The position numbers and the translations under genes were made by a program. DNA of 64,000 bases from Sphingomonas arvum. GTDB taxonomy: Bacteria; Pseudomonadota; Alphaproteobacteria; Sphingomonadales; Sphingomonadaceae. Under the pieces are notes generated by a model that saw only the letters and a program-made list of their open reading frames with translations, searched no databases and was not told the DNA's origin. Below, piece after piece: positions 27,039 through 35,392 of the stretch. The stretch covers positions 434,001 through 498,000 of the forward strand of contig NZ_JAPDOB010000002.1 of assembly GCF_026013565.1 (NCBI RefSeq), in the 5' to 3' direction. Within the stretch, counting starts at the first letter, position 1, and the number at the start of each line of letters is the position of its first letter.

Positions 27039-28882
27039 GGCGCCGCCATGGCGTCGGCCGGTGTGGCCCCGGCCTGGTCCTGGTCCATCAGTTCCAGCAT
27101 GGCCGATGCACCATGCTCAGCGTCGCCGGCGGCCAGGCGCATCATGGCAAACAGCTCGCGCCCGGTGCCCGCGGGCGGCGGCGGCGGCGGGGCAGGATCG
27201 CGGCTCGCCAGGTCGACGCCGACCGCCTCCAGTACGCCCTGCTCAGCCGAAAGCCGCACCGGGTCGCCGTTCCGAAGTCGGCTGAGCGGGCCTCCGCCGA
27301 GCGCTTCGGGTGACAGGTGGATCGCGGCGGGCACTTTTCCGCTGGCGCCGGACATGCGCCCGTCGGTGACCAGCGCGACCCGATGCCCGCGGTCCTGCAG
27401 CACCCCGAGCGCCGGAGTGAGCTTGTGCAGCTCCGGCATACCGTTGGCGCGTGGGCCCTGGAAGCGAACGACGACCACCACGTCCCGGTCCAGCTCTCCG
27501 GCACCGAACGCCGCCAGCACCTGATTCTGGTCGGAGAAGATCCGGGCGGGCGCCTCGACCGTCCAGCGCGCCGGATCGACGGCGCTGGTCTTGAACGTCG
27601 CGCGACCCAGATTGCCCGCGACCAGCCGCAGCCCGCCGTCCGGCAGGAACGGGTCGCTCACGGCTCGGAGCATGGTCTGGTTGCGGCTTGCGCCCGGGTC
27701 GCGCCAGACGAGCGTATCGCCGTCGAGCTCGGGCAGGCGGGTGTAGGCGGCGATGTCCTCCGCACCCGCCGTCACCACGTCGCCGTGCAGCAGGCCCGCG
27801 CCGAGCAGCTCCCGAGCAACGACCGCGATCCCGCCGGCATAGTGGAAATCGTTCACGTCACCCGACCCGTTTGGATAAACGCGGGCGATCAGCGGTACCG
27901 CGCCGGAAAGGCCGTCGATGTCCTCCCAGTCGAGGATGATGCCCGCGGCTCGGGCAATCGCCGGCAGGTGGATGGCGTGGTTGGTCGATCCGCCGGTGGC
28001 GAGCAGTCCAACGACCGCGTTGACGATCGCCCGTTCGTCCACGCATTCGGCCAGCGAGCGCTGCCCGCCGGCGCTGAGCTCCGCCAGCCGGTGCACGGCT
28101 GCCCGGGTCAGCGCCTGACGCAGCGGGGTATTAGGCTGGACGAACGCCGCGTTCGGCACGTGCAGCCCCATCAACTCCATCATCATCTGGTTGCTGTTGG
28201 CGGTACCATAGAAGGTGCAGGTGCCGGGCGAATGGTAGCTAGCGGCCTCGCTCGCCAGCAGTTCGTCGCGGCCGACCTTGCCCTCGGCATAGAGCTGGCG
28301 GACCCGCTGCTTCTCCTTGTTCGGCAGGCCCGAGGGCATCGGCCCGCCAGGAACGAGCAGCATCGGCAGGTGCCCGAACCGCAGCGCGCCGATCAGCAGG
28401 CCGGGCACGATCTTGTCGCAGATACCGAGCAGGGCGGCGCCGTCGAACATGCCGTGGCTGAGCGCAACCGCGGTGCCGAGCGCGATGGTGTCGCGACTGA
28501 ACAGCGACAGGTTCATGCCGTCCTGCCCTTGAGTCACCCCGTCGCACATGGCGGGGACTCCGCCCGCCACCTGCGCCGTCGCGCCGGCCTCGCGGGCGAA
28601 GACCTTCATCTGCTCGGGGTAGCGATAATAGGGTTGGTGGGCCGACAGCATGTCGTTGTAGGCGGTGACAATCCCGATGTTCGGGCCGCTGACCGTACGG
28701 ATGCGCTCCTTGTCGCCTTCGGCAGCAGCGAAACCGTGGGCGAAGTTGCCGCAGCTCATCCGTTGCCGGCTGACACCGCGCTCCGCCTGCTCGGCCATCA
28801 GGTCGAGATAGCGGCGGCGGCCGGCGCGGGACCGCTCGATGATGCGGTCGGTGACTGCGGCGATGCGCGGGTCGAGGGTCAT
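27035..28882 (-). CDS. edd: 6-phosphogluconate dehydratase
   Basis: A 615-residue enzyme of the IlvD/Edd family. The ATG at 28882 overlaps the pgl stop (ATGA), so it is preferred over the codon at 28894. Cluster-ligand cysteines are seen in [25 protein letters not shown] and [35 protein letters not shown] is the conserved C-terminal active-site region. It dehydrates 6-phosphogluconate to KDPG using a [4Fe-4S] cluster in the cytoplasm. Confidence 0.95.
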   Translation of the reverse strand: MTLDPRIAAVTDRIIERSRAGRRRYLDLMAEQAERGVSRQRMSCGNFAHGFAAAEGDKERIRTVSGPNIGIVTAYNDMLSAHQPYYRYPEQMKVFAREAGATAQVAGGVPAMCDGVTQGQDGMNLSLFSRDTIALGTAVALSHGMFDGAALLGICDKIVPGLLIGALRFGHLPMLLVPGGPMPSGLPNKEKQRVRQLYAEGKVGRDELLASEAASYHSPGTCTFYGTANSNQMMMELMGLHVPNAAFVQPNTPLRQALTRAAVHRLAELSAGGQRSLAECVDERAIVNAVVGLLATGGSTNHAIHLPAIARAAGIILDWEDIDGLSGAVPLIARVYPNGSGDVNDFHYAGGIAVVARELLGAGLLHGDVVTAGAEDIAAYTRLPELDGDTLVWRDPGASRNQTMLRAVSDPFLPDGGLRLVAGNLGRATFKTSAVDPARWTVEAPARIFSDQNQVLAAFGAGELDRDVVVVVRFQGPRANGMPELHKLTPALGVLQDRGHRVALVTDGRMSGASGKVPAAIHLSPEALGGGPLSRLRNGDPVRLSAEQGVLEAVGVDLASRDPAPPPPPPAGTGRELFAMMRLAAGDAEHGASAMLELMDQDQAGATPADAMAAP

Positions 28883-29583
28883 GCTCGGCACCAATGGATG
28901 TCGATCGGCTGTTCCGCCTCCGCCAGCACGCGTCCGATCGGTAGGCGGCTGCCGGCGCCGTCGGCGATGGCCTGCTCCAGCAGGGCCTTCTTCTTCTCGC
29001 CGGCGATGGTCACCAGGATCGTGCGGGCCGACAGGATCGCGGCACGGGTCAGGGTAACCCGGGGGACCGGCGCTTCCGCGGGAAGCGGGTCGGGGCGCAC
29101 CCCGACCATCCGCCGGCTCTTGGGCGCTTGAAGGGCCTCGTCCAGGTCGGGTCCGGCGAAAATGGACGCGGTGTGGCCATCCTCACCCATGCCCAGCCAG
29201 ACCAGGTCGGGCGGCCAGGACAGGTCCTGCAACCGCGCATCGGCAGCGTTGCCGGCGAGCTTCACGTCCGGGTTGATCGTCGCCACGGGGAAGACCCGGG
29301 CGCCGGTGCTGAGGAAGCTCTCCGCGAGCAGCCGGACGTTGCTGAGTTCCGACTGCACCTCGACCAACCGATCGTCGGTCGGAATGATCGTGGTTTTCTT
29401 CCACGGCAGCCGGGCCTCCGCCAGCCGCGCGAAGACTGGCCGCGGCGTACTTCCGCCAGGGAGAGCGATGAGGCTCTGGCCGCGGGCCTCGACCGCGCTT
29501 TCGACGATAAAGCCGACGTCGCCTGCCACCGCCTCGGCAAAGGCGGCCGGATCGTCATATTCCCACCATTCCGCTTCAATCAT
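28879..29583 (-). CDS. pgl: 6-phosphogluconolactonase
   Basis: A 234-residue enzyme of the NagB-like fold. [17 protein letters not shown] and [10 protein letters not shown] are the phosphate- and substrate-binding segments, and [14 protein letters not shown] contains the catalytic His of the DevB/Pgl group. It hydrolyses 6-phosphogluconolactone made by Zwf. The start overlaps the zwf stop by 8 bases and its stop overlaps the edd ATG by 4. Confidence 0.93.
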   Translation of the reverse strand: MIEAEWWEYDDPAAFAEAVAGDVGFIVESAVEARGQSLIALPGGSTPRPVFARLAEARLPWKKTTIIPTDDRLVEVQSELSNVRLLAESFLSTGARVFPVATINPDVKLAGNAADARLQDLSWPPDLVWLGMGEDGHTASIFAGPDLDEALQAPKSRRMVGVRPDPLPAEAPVPRVTLTRAAILSARTILVTIAGEKKKALLEQAIADGAGSRLPIGRVLAEAEQPIDIHWCRA

Positions 29584-31045
29584 TCCAGCTCACTCCGGCA
29601 CGCTCGGTCAGCGCGATCGCGGCCGGCGGACCCCAGTTGCCGGCGCCATAGGGCCGGGGATGAACGCCGGCGGCGGTCCACGCGGCGCGGACGCCGTCAA
29701 TCCATTGCCATTGCGCTTCCACCTCGTCGCGGCGCACGAACAAGGTAGGGTCTCCCTCGATCAGGTCCAGCAGAAGCCGTTCGTAGGCGATCCGGCGACG
29801 AGTGTCGGCGAAGGCGTCGGACAGGCGGATGTCGAGCGGCACTTCGCGCAGCCGGATGCCGTTCCGGTCCAGCCCCGGCATCTTGGCCATCAGCTCCAGT
29901 GCGATATTCTCCTCCGGCTGGATGGCGATGATCAGCCGGTTGGGCGAGGTCTGCGCTCCGCGCGAGGCGAACATGGAGTGCGGCACGGGGCGAAACTGGA
30001 TCACGATCTCCGTCCGCCGTTCAGGCAGTCGTTTGCCGCTCCGGAGGTAGAAGGGCACGCCGGCCCAGCGCCAATTGTCGACATGCGCCTTTAGCGCGAC
30101 AAAGGTCTCCGTGGCCGACGCCCGCCCAAGCTCGTCGGCATAGGCCGGCACCGGCTGGCCGAGCACCGCGCCGGCGGCATATTGGCCAGTGACCGCATGA
30201 CTTTCGACGGTGCGGGTATCAATCGGGCGCAGGGACCGGAGCACCTTCACCTTCTCGTCGCGGATGGCGGTCGCGCCGAAGCTGGCCGGCGGCTCCATCG
30301 CGACCAGCGCCAGCAGTTGAAGCATGTGGTTCTGGACCATGTCGCGCAGAGCGCCGGCCCCGTCATAATAGTCACCGCGTCCTTCCAAGCCGATCGTCTC
30401 TGCAACGGTGATCTGGACGTGGTCGATGAAGTTGGCATTCCACAGCGGCTCGAACAGCACGTTGGCGAAGCGCAGCGCCAGCAGGTTCTGGACCGTTTCC
30501 TTGCCAAGATAGTGGTCGATTCGGAACGTCTGCTCCTCGGCAAACGCCAGCGCCACCGCGTCGTTGATTTCCCGGCTAGACGCGAGGTCGGTGCCAAGTG
30601 GCTTCTCCAGCGCCAGCCGGACGCGGCTCCCGGCCAACCCGGCCGCTTCGAGGTTGTCGATCGTTGCCTTGAACAGCGAGGGCGCAGTCGACAGAAAGAT
30701 GGCGATCTCGCCGCCGTCGTCGCGCGCCGCCTGCCGTAGGCGCTGGAAGCCCGCGGCGTCCGTCACGTCGAGTGGCAGGTAGTGCAGGCGCGCAAGGAAG
30801 CGTTCGAGCACCGCCTCGTCAATCGTGGCCCCGGGCACATGCTCCCGAATGGCGCTGCGGGCACGGTCGCGGAAGCTGTCGTCCGTACCGTCGCTGCGCG
30901 CGGTCCCCAGCACCTGCAACGTGTCGGGTAGCAGTCCATCCAGTTCAAGTCCGAACAGCGACGGCAGCAGCATGCGGGCGGCCAGGTCGCCGGTCGCGCC
31001 GAACAGGATCAGCGTGGTCGCCTTAAGGCGCCCCGGGCCGCTCAC
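29576..31045 (-). CDS. zwf: Glucose-6-phosphate 1-dehydrogenase
   Basis: A 489-residue enzyme, the usual family length, is read from the GTG at 31045. An AGGGGCAGG ribosome site precedes it, and the GTG overlaps the stop of a small upstream ORF (GTGA). The open frame extends to 31309 but lacks similarity. The NADP fold opens TTLILFGATGDLAARM. The active-site region is RIDHYLGKETVQNLL with the substrate-contacting His-Tyr-Lys. It oxidises glucose 6-phosphate to the lactone and opens the Entner-Doudoroff operon. Confidence 0.94.
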   Translation of the reverse strand: MSGPGRLKATTLILFGATGDLAARMLLPSLFGLELDGLLPDTLQVLGTARSDGTDDSFRDRARSAIREHVPGATIDEAVLERFLARLHYLPLDVTDAAGFQRLRQAARDDGGEIAIFLSTAPSLFKATIDNLEAAGLAGSRVRLALEKPLGTDLASSREINDAVALAFAEEQTFRIDHYLGKETVQNLLALRFANVLFEPLWNANFIDHVQITVAETIGLEGRGDYYDGAGALRDMVQNHMLQLLALVAMEPPASFGATAIRDEKVKVLRSLRPIDTRTVESHAVTGQYAAGAVLGQPVPAYADELGRASATETFVALKAHVDNWRWAGVPFYLRSGKRLPERRTEIVIQFRPVPHSMFASRGAQTSPNRLIIAIQPEENIALELMAKMPGLDRNGIRLREVPLDIRLSDAFADTRRRIAYERLLLDLIEGDPTLFVRRDEVEAQWQWIDGVRAAWTAAGVHPRPYGAGNWGPPAAIALTERAGVSWND

Positions 31046-31224
31046 CGCCTGCCCCTGCACAATCGCCGTTGCTCGTCCATGATCCCGCCTATGCACCGGC
31101 TTGGTCTGCCCCGCTTCTTGCGCGCGATCACCGCGGATTGCCCGATCTCGCCCGCCAGCATGAGCGTGTCCTCCCAGTCGACCGCCACGTCCTTGATGGA
31201 CTGGAGGGCCCCGGCTTGCCTCAT
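31042..31224 (-). CDS. Small ORF overlapping the zwf start (possible leader peptide)
   Basis: A 60-residue frame (MRQAGALQSIKDVAVDWEDT ... MDEQRRLCRGRR) ends in a TGA that shares bases with the zwf GTG start. Its codon third positions are G or C in most codons, as in real genes of this window, and no gene lies on the opposite strand. No strong ribosome site precedes its ATG and no family was recognised. It may be a translated leader coupled to zwf, a decayed gene, or a chance frame. Confidence 0.4.
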   Translation of the reverse strand: MRQAGALQSIKDVAVDWEDTLMLAGEIGQSAVIARKKRGRPSRCIGGIMDEQRRLCRGRR

Positions 31225-31575
31225 AGCTCGGCGGGAGGTCGGCGGCCATCTGAATAGGAGGACAGAACGTCACGTGACCAGCTGGCTGCCGTTCCGGGGT
31301 CGACGGCACCCGCGTTCTCGTCGCTTTAGCCGATTTTGATCAAGGCCGCGGCGGCGGGCCTGATGGTGGCGGCGCGAGCCCTTAGCAGGTCGGCAGGGCT
31401 TGTTCCTGCCGGCGCTATGTGCCCACGGACCATCGTTAAGGCGGGCGTGATTATTGCCGATCCGGAACCATGTCCTTTTCGGCTGCGTTCCAACGACCGC
31501 TGACTTTGTGCGCCATCTCCGGTCCATTCGGAACAGGGGGAGCACGGTCTGCCGTTCAACTTCGGGAGAAGGCAT

Positions 31576-32151
31576 ATGAAGAAAACCGCTATGGCCCTGA
31601 TGCTGGCCAGCTCCATTTCGCTGGGCGCCTGCGCCACCACGCCGCAGAATGACACGTTGGCCGACGCCGCCACCGGCGCCGCCCTCGGTGCTGCCGGCGG
31701 CGCCGCCGTTGGTGCCGTTGTCCCCGGGATCAGCCCGATCGCCGGTGCGGCGGTTGGTGCGGCCATCGGCGGCCTGTCGGGCGCCGTGTGGGCCGACCGC
31801 AACAATGACGGCCAGGCCGACGGCTACGTCCAGAACGGCCAGTACTACCAGGGTGCCCCGTCGGGTTACGACAACACCACCGGCACCATTGCCACGGGTG
31901 CGGTCGGCGGTGCGGCGCTTGGCGCTGCGGCCGGCGCGCTGATCCCGGGCGTCAGCGTCTTGGGCGGTGCGGTTGCCGGTGCGGTGGTCGGCGGTCTCGC
32001 CGGCGCCATCTGGGCCGACAACAACAACGACGGCCAGGTCGACGGTTACGTCTACAATGGCCAATATTACCAGGGTGCCCCGCCGCAGAGCGCGGCCCCC
32101 GCCCCGGCCCCGACGTACAGCGCGCCCGTTCGCAGCGGCGAGCGCGGCTAA
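31576..32151 (+). CDS. Glycine-zipper lipoprotein with duplicated module
   Basis: A 191-residue protein with an AAGG ribosome site. The signal peptide ends in the lipobox SLGAC (Cys 19), so it should be a lipoprotein. The mature chain consists of two copies of one module: a glycine-zipper membrane segment (GAAGGAAVGAVVPG in copy 1, GAALGAAAGALIPG in copy 2) followed by an acidic loop (WADRNNDGQADGY and WADNNNDGQVDGY) and QNGQYYQGAP/YNGQYYQGAP. The D-x-N-x-D-G-x-x-D loop is like calcium-binding loops of EF-hand or dockerin type. It ends in a Pro/Ala tail. An envelope-structural role is inferred. Confidence 0.8.
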   Translation: MKKTAMALMLASSISLGACATTPQNDTLADAATGAALGAAGGAAVGAVVPGISPIAGAAVGAAIGGLSGAVWADRNNDGQADGYVQNGQYYQGAPSGYDNTTGTIATGAVGGAALGAAAGALIPGVSVLGGAVAGAVVGGLAGAIWADNNNDGQVDGYVYNGQYYQGAPPQSAAPAPAPTYSAPVRSGERG

Positions 32152-32202
32152 GTCGCTGAGCTAGCCAGTCGGCTCGCTTGCCGCGAGCCAACTGGAGGAG
32201 AG

Positions 32203-32239
32203 GTGCCGGTCGCTCTGAAGCGGCCGGCACTTTCTTTTT
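32203..32239 (+). terminator. Rho-independent terminator after the glycine-zipper lipoprotein gene
   Basis: An 11-base stem (GTGCCGGTCGC with GCGGCCGGCAC, one T-G wobble) with a 6-base loop is followed by TTTCTTTTT. It lies 50 bases after the stop. It could also serve the convergent TonB-like gene from the other strand, though the T-run is on the plus strand. Confidence 0.8.
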
Positions 32240-32242
32240 GAG

Positions 32243-32956
32243 TCAGAGCCGCGACCAGGTGGCGATGTAGGTGACCCGGTCCACGACCGGCTGTCCACTA
32301 CTGTCGCGTGCGGGCGCGAAGCTCATTCGTGGCAACAGCAGCGCGCAGATCGCCTGGTCGAGCTGCGGGCTGCCGCTCGAGCGAGCCGGGCGGCAGTCGA
32401 TCGCCGTTCCATCCGGGCCGACGGTAATCGAGAAGGCCGCGCTGCCGCTGGGTACCTCGAACGCCCGGATTCTCCGGTAATCGCCGCGGGTCAGTCCGCC
32501 GCCGAGCCAGCGCGCCCCGCTCGCGCCACCGGTTCCAGCCCCACCCATGCCGCCACTGCCCGCTCCTTCGCCGGTACCGCCGGCGCCGTTCCCGGGTCCG
32601 CTGACCGCCCCCGCGCCGGCAGTCTGGTCGGTGCCAGGCACAGGTCCGCGCTCGACTGCCGTCCGAGTCGGGGAACGAGTTGGGACCGGCCTCAGCGGAC
32701 GAGGCGCGACCACGGGGGCGGCCTTGGCTGCACGATCCGGCGCGCCGGCCGCTGGCTTGGCGCCGCTGGCAGCCGACAGGGGCGGCGGTGGCACGTGGGA
32801 CAGGGAAATGGAGAAACGAGTCAGGCGCTCTTCTGCGGCCCGCACCAGTTGCGGGCCCTTAAGCCCAGCCAGCAGTGCAATGCCAAGCGCCGCGTGGACG
32901 CCGACCACCAGGCCTAGCGCCTTACCCCGGTCACGCCTGTCGGTTCGGTACGGCAT
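32243..32956 (-). CDS. TonB-family energy-transducer-like protein
   Basis: A 237-residue protein from the ATG at 32956. One N-terminal membrane segment (GLVVGVHAALGIALLAGL) leads into a proline/alanine-rich linker (PPPPLSAASG, APRPLRPVPTRSP) and a glycine-rich stretch, then a C-terminal domain (AAFSITVGPDGTAIDCRP, and LLPRMSFAPARDSSGQPV) resembling the TonB C-terminal fold. Such proteins couple inner-membrane energy to outer-membrane receptors. No exbB/exbD is adjacent. The open frame continues upstream to 33313 only because of the decayed gene next to it. Confidence 0.8.
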   Translation of the reverse strand: MPYRTDRRDRGKALGLVVGVHAALGIALLAGLKGPQLVRAAEERLTRFSISLSHVPPPPLSAASGAKPAAGAPDRAAKAAPVVAPRPLRPVPTRSPTRTAVERGPVPGTDQTAGAGAVSGPGNGAGGTGEGAGSGGMGGAGTGGASGARWLGGGLTRGDYRRIRAFEVPSGSAAFSITVGPDGTAIDCRPARSSGSPQLDQAICALLLPRMSFAPARDSSGQPVVDRVTYIATWSRL

Positions 32957-32999
32957 GGCCCGCCTGTAACAAGTTTTCCGCGGCGCGGGAGCTAGGCGC

Positions 33000-33514
33000 T
33001 CAACGGAGCGCCGGCACCGGCAGGCTGGCCAGCGACGAGGCGGCGACGAGGCGGCGACGGTTGCACCGACGGGTGCGCTTGCCAACTCGACCGTTGGCAC
33101 GCTGCGCCGAGAGCCGTGGGTCCAGCGCCGGCCCGACGCCGCGAACGTCAGCACCGCCCAGCGAGCCGGGGCGCCGGTGGCCTTGCTGTGAGAAACCCGG
33201 CTCCAGCGAGCATCCAGCGGCGTGCGCTCGATCTGCAGGGGGACCGAGCCAAAAACGTCGGGCTGGTTGAGGGCGATTTGCGCGCGTTCCTCGGCAGGTG
33301 CGGGCAGTAGCATCGGCGCTGCCTCGGCAACCGCCGCCGGACGGAGCAGCGTCGCCGCAAGCGGCTGGCCGGTCTAGGCGGCGATCAGCGCCGCCAGCCG
33401 GCTCGGTGTGCCGAGGATCGCCTCGCTCTTGGCCGCGGCGATTGTCGTTTGCGCCGTGGCGGGCGTCGTTGCCGCGAAGAACAGGCCGAGCCCGAGAAGA
33501 AGCTTGCCGCGCAT
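33000..33514 (-). pseudogene. Decayed transglutaminase-like cysteine peptidase (BTLCP/LapG family)
   Basis: The ATG at 33514 opens a signal peptide (MRGKLLLGLGLFFAATTPAT). Later pieces, AQIALNQPDVFGSV, TPLDARWSRV and the C-terminal AVLTFAASGRRWTHGSRRS, PTVELASAPV, match the two ends of sphingomonad transglutaminase-like cysteine peptidases. Three lesions are visible: an in-frame TAG at 33374-33376; loss of the whole middle, including the catalytic Cys-His-Asp, between SKATGAPAR and VLTFAA; and an 11-base tandem duplication (33034-33055) that shifts the last residues. Without the duplication the frame would end properly as VAASSLASLPVPALR at 33000. Confidence 0.75.
33034..33055. repeat. 11-base tandem duplication inside the decayed peptidase gene
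   Basis: GACGAGGCGGC occurs twice back to back (33034-33044 and 33045-33055). Removing one copy restores a frame ending in a normal TGA at 33000. With both copies the peptidase frame runs on, in phase, into the TonB-like gene. Confidence 0.85.
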
Positions 33515-33578
33515 AGGACCGTCTGTCGCCAAACAAGACGCACATCGGCATAAGCGTCGTGATTACGGCGAGGTAAGC

Positions 33579-34364
33579 CTAGCTGTTTGCTTCGGCCCCG
33601 GCGAGAAAGGCGGCGAGGACGCGGTTGAAGATCGCCGGCTGCTCGACATTCGGCAGGTGCCCGGCGCCGGCAATCTCGACCAAGGTCGCATGGGGCAAGC
33701 GGTCCTTCAGTTCCTCGCTCAGGGTCGGCGGGGTGATCCGGTCCTCGCTGCCGCACAGGATCAGCGTCGGGCAGCGGATGGGGGTGACCTGCTCGCGCTG
33801 GTCGGCCAGCCACACGGCCGCCGCGCCAAGCTCGTAGGAGGCCGGGTCGATCAACGCCATGGTCTCGATCAGCTCGCGGCGCAGTTCGAGGGAAGCGCCA
33901 GGAGCGAGAAGGTGATCGATCCGCGCCTTCGCCAGCTCGCGCATGCCGATCGTCCGCGACGCATCGACCGAGCGGTCGTAGATGGCTTGGCCGTCCGGAT
34001 GCACGGCGAACGTGTCTGCCAGGATGACCGAGGCGCAGCGCTCCGGCGCCTGGGCATGCATGGCAATCGCAACGATGCCGCCAAGCGAGAGGCCACACAG
34101 ATGCGCCGTACCCACGCCCAGCCCGTCCAGCGCGGCCCACAGGGCGGTCGCATAAGTGTCGCGGGTGGCGCCGGGCTGCGGAGCGCTGTCGCCATAGCCC
34201 GGATAGTCGAATGCCAGTGTGCGACGAGCAGCACCGAACTCGTCCAGCTGCGGCCGCCAGACGCTCTTGTCCGACCCGACGCCGTGCAGCAGCACCAGCG
34301 GCACGCCGCCGCTGCCCGCTTCCAGGAAGCCGATCGCGCCGGCGGCGGTGTGCACGGTGGCCAT
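33579..34364 (-). CDS. Alpha/beta hydrolase, similar to 3-oxoadipate enol-lactonase
   Basis: A 261-residue cytoplasmic hydrolase. The oxyanion segment is VLLHGVGSDKSVW, the nucleophile elbow LCGLSLGGIVAIA (Ser), the acidic residue probably in LCGSEDRITPP, and the catalytic His in AGAGHLPNVEQP. Overall it resembles PcaD-type lactonases, but no other beta-ketoadipate gene is nearby, so the substrate is open. It is divergent from the 2Fe-2S subunit gene with about 45 bases between starts. Confidence 0.85.
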   Translation of the reverse strand: MATVHTAAGAIGFLEAGSGGVPLVLLHGVGSDKSVWRPQLDEFGAARRTLAFDYPGYGDSAPQPGATRDTYATALWAALDGLGVGTAHLCGLSLGGIVAIAMHAQAPERCASVILADTFAVHPDGQAIYDRSVDASRTIGMRELAKARIDHLLAPGASLELRRELIETMALIDPASYELGAAAVWLADQREQVTPIRCPTLILCGSEDRITPPTLSEELKDRLPHATLVEIAGAGHLPNVEQPAIFNRVLAAFLAGAEANS

Positions 34365-34408
34365 GGCGCCTCTTGGCAGGTCGGTTGCGACCGCGCTAGC
34401 CGTGCGCC

Positions 34409-34891
34409 ATGGCCAGCATGACGGTTAACGGACAGGCGCTGCAATACCGACTGGACCCGCAGACCCCTCTGCTATGGGCGCTGCGGGAAGCGTCGAACCT
34501 GACCGGTGCCAAGCATGGCTGCGACGACGGCGGCTGCGGCGCTTGCACCGTAATCGTTGATGGCCGGGCGGAGCGCAGCTGCCAGCTGCCGCTGTCGGCC
34601 CTGGAAGGCGCATCGGTGATCACCATCGAGGGCCTGAGCGAAAACCGCTCGCACCCGGTGCAACAAGCGTGGCTGGCCGAGCAGGTTACTCAGTGCGGGT
34701 TCTGCGAACCTGGCTTCATCATGGCGATCGCCGCGCTGCTGCAGGCCAGTCCGCGACCGAGCGCGGAGCAGGTGGCGGCCTTGCCGAACCGATGCGCGTG
34801 CGGCGCGCAGCTACGTATCCTGCGCGCGATTGCACGGGCCGGGAAGATGATGGCGGAAGCGGCGGCGCCGATCCCCGGCCCGAAGCGTTAA
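34409..34891 (+). CDS. iorA: [2Fe-2S] small subunit of an isoquinoline 1-oxidoreductase-like enzyme
   Basis: A 160-residue electron-transfer subunit of the xanthine-oxidase family. The N-terminal ferredoxin-like cluster is held by KHGCDDGGCGACTV with a later Cys (RSCQLP). The second cluster motif is VTQCGFCEPGF with PNRCACGAQLRI. It passes electrons from a molybdopterin subunit to an acceptor. The matching large-subunit gene is not adjacent; the only candidate in the window is at 42089-44032. The symbol indicates similarity, and the actual substrate is unknown. Confidence 0.85.
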   Translation: MASMTVNGQALQYRLDPQTPLLWALREASNLTGAKHGCDDGGCGACTVIVDGRAERSCQLPLSALEGASVITIEGLSENRSHPVQQAWLAEQVTQCGFCEPGFIMAIAALLQASPRPSAEQVAALPNRCACGAQLRILRAIARAGKMMAEAAAPIPGPKR

Positions 34892-34927
34892 GGACCCGCT
34901 CAGTCGACGCTGGATAGTAGGTTCGAG

Positions 34928-35302
34928 ATGTTACCGCGCTTGCCCATTTTCGTGGTTGCGCTTGCAGCGGCAATGCCGGCGGCGGCGCAGCGCACGCCCG
35001 CGGATGACGCCCTCCAGCGGGTGCGCGACAGTCGCGCAGCGCGGGCCGCGGATGGAACGGAGCGGGCGGGAGCCGTCCGCGACCTGCTGCGGCCGAACGG
35101 GAGCGTGAACTCTGCGGTCCGCTCGGGTACGCTATACGAACGGCAGGTTCTGGTCGGCCGCAGCCTGACCCCGCCCGCGAAAGACACCGTACGCCGGCCG
35201 CAGCCCGTGATCACCCAGCCGGTCGACACCCTCCTAATTCCGCAGGGCAAGCCGTTCGGGCGCACGCCGCCGCGTCAGCGCCGAACTCTCGCTGAGCGTT
35301 AA
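34928..35302 (+). CDS. Small exported hypothetical protein
   Basis: A 124-residue protein with a clear signal peptide (MLPRLPIFVVALAAAMPAAA, then QRTP). The mature part is charged and rich in Arg and Pro (LQRVRDSRAARAADGTERAG, and PVITQPVDTLLIPQGKPFG). No domain was recognised. It sits 36 bases after the 2Fe-2S subunit gene and before the DUF885 gene, all on the plus strand. A periplasmic location is inferred from the signal peptide. Function unknown. Confidence 0.65.
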   Translation: MLPRLPIFVVALAAAMPAAAQRTPADDALQRVRDSRAARAADGTERAGAVRDLLRPNGSVNSAVRSGTLYERQVLVGRSLTPPAKDTVRRPQPVITQPVDTLLIPQGKPFGRTPPRQRRTLAER

Positions 35303-35392
35303 ACGCCGTTGATCGAACGGACAGTTGCCGTCACACGGGCGGCACCGCTTGCCGACGAGCGCCCCCATGTTTCTCAAGGACCTGCCCCACCG

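Noticed and set aside
27317-29131. A 604-codon plus-strand frame
   Set aside because: Antisense to edd and pgl, both of which show full family motifs. The translation has no recognisable domain.
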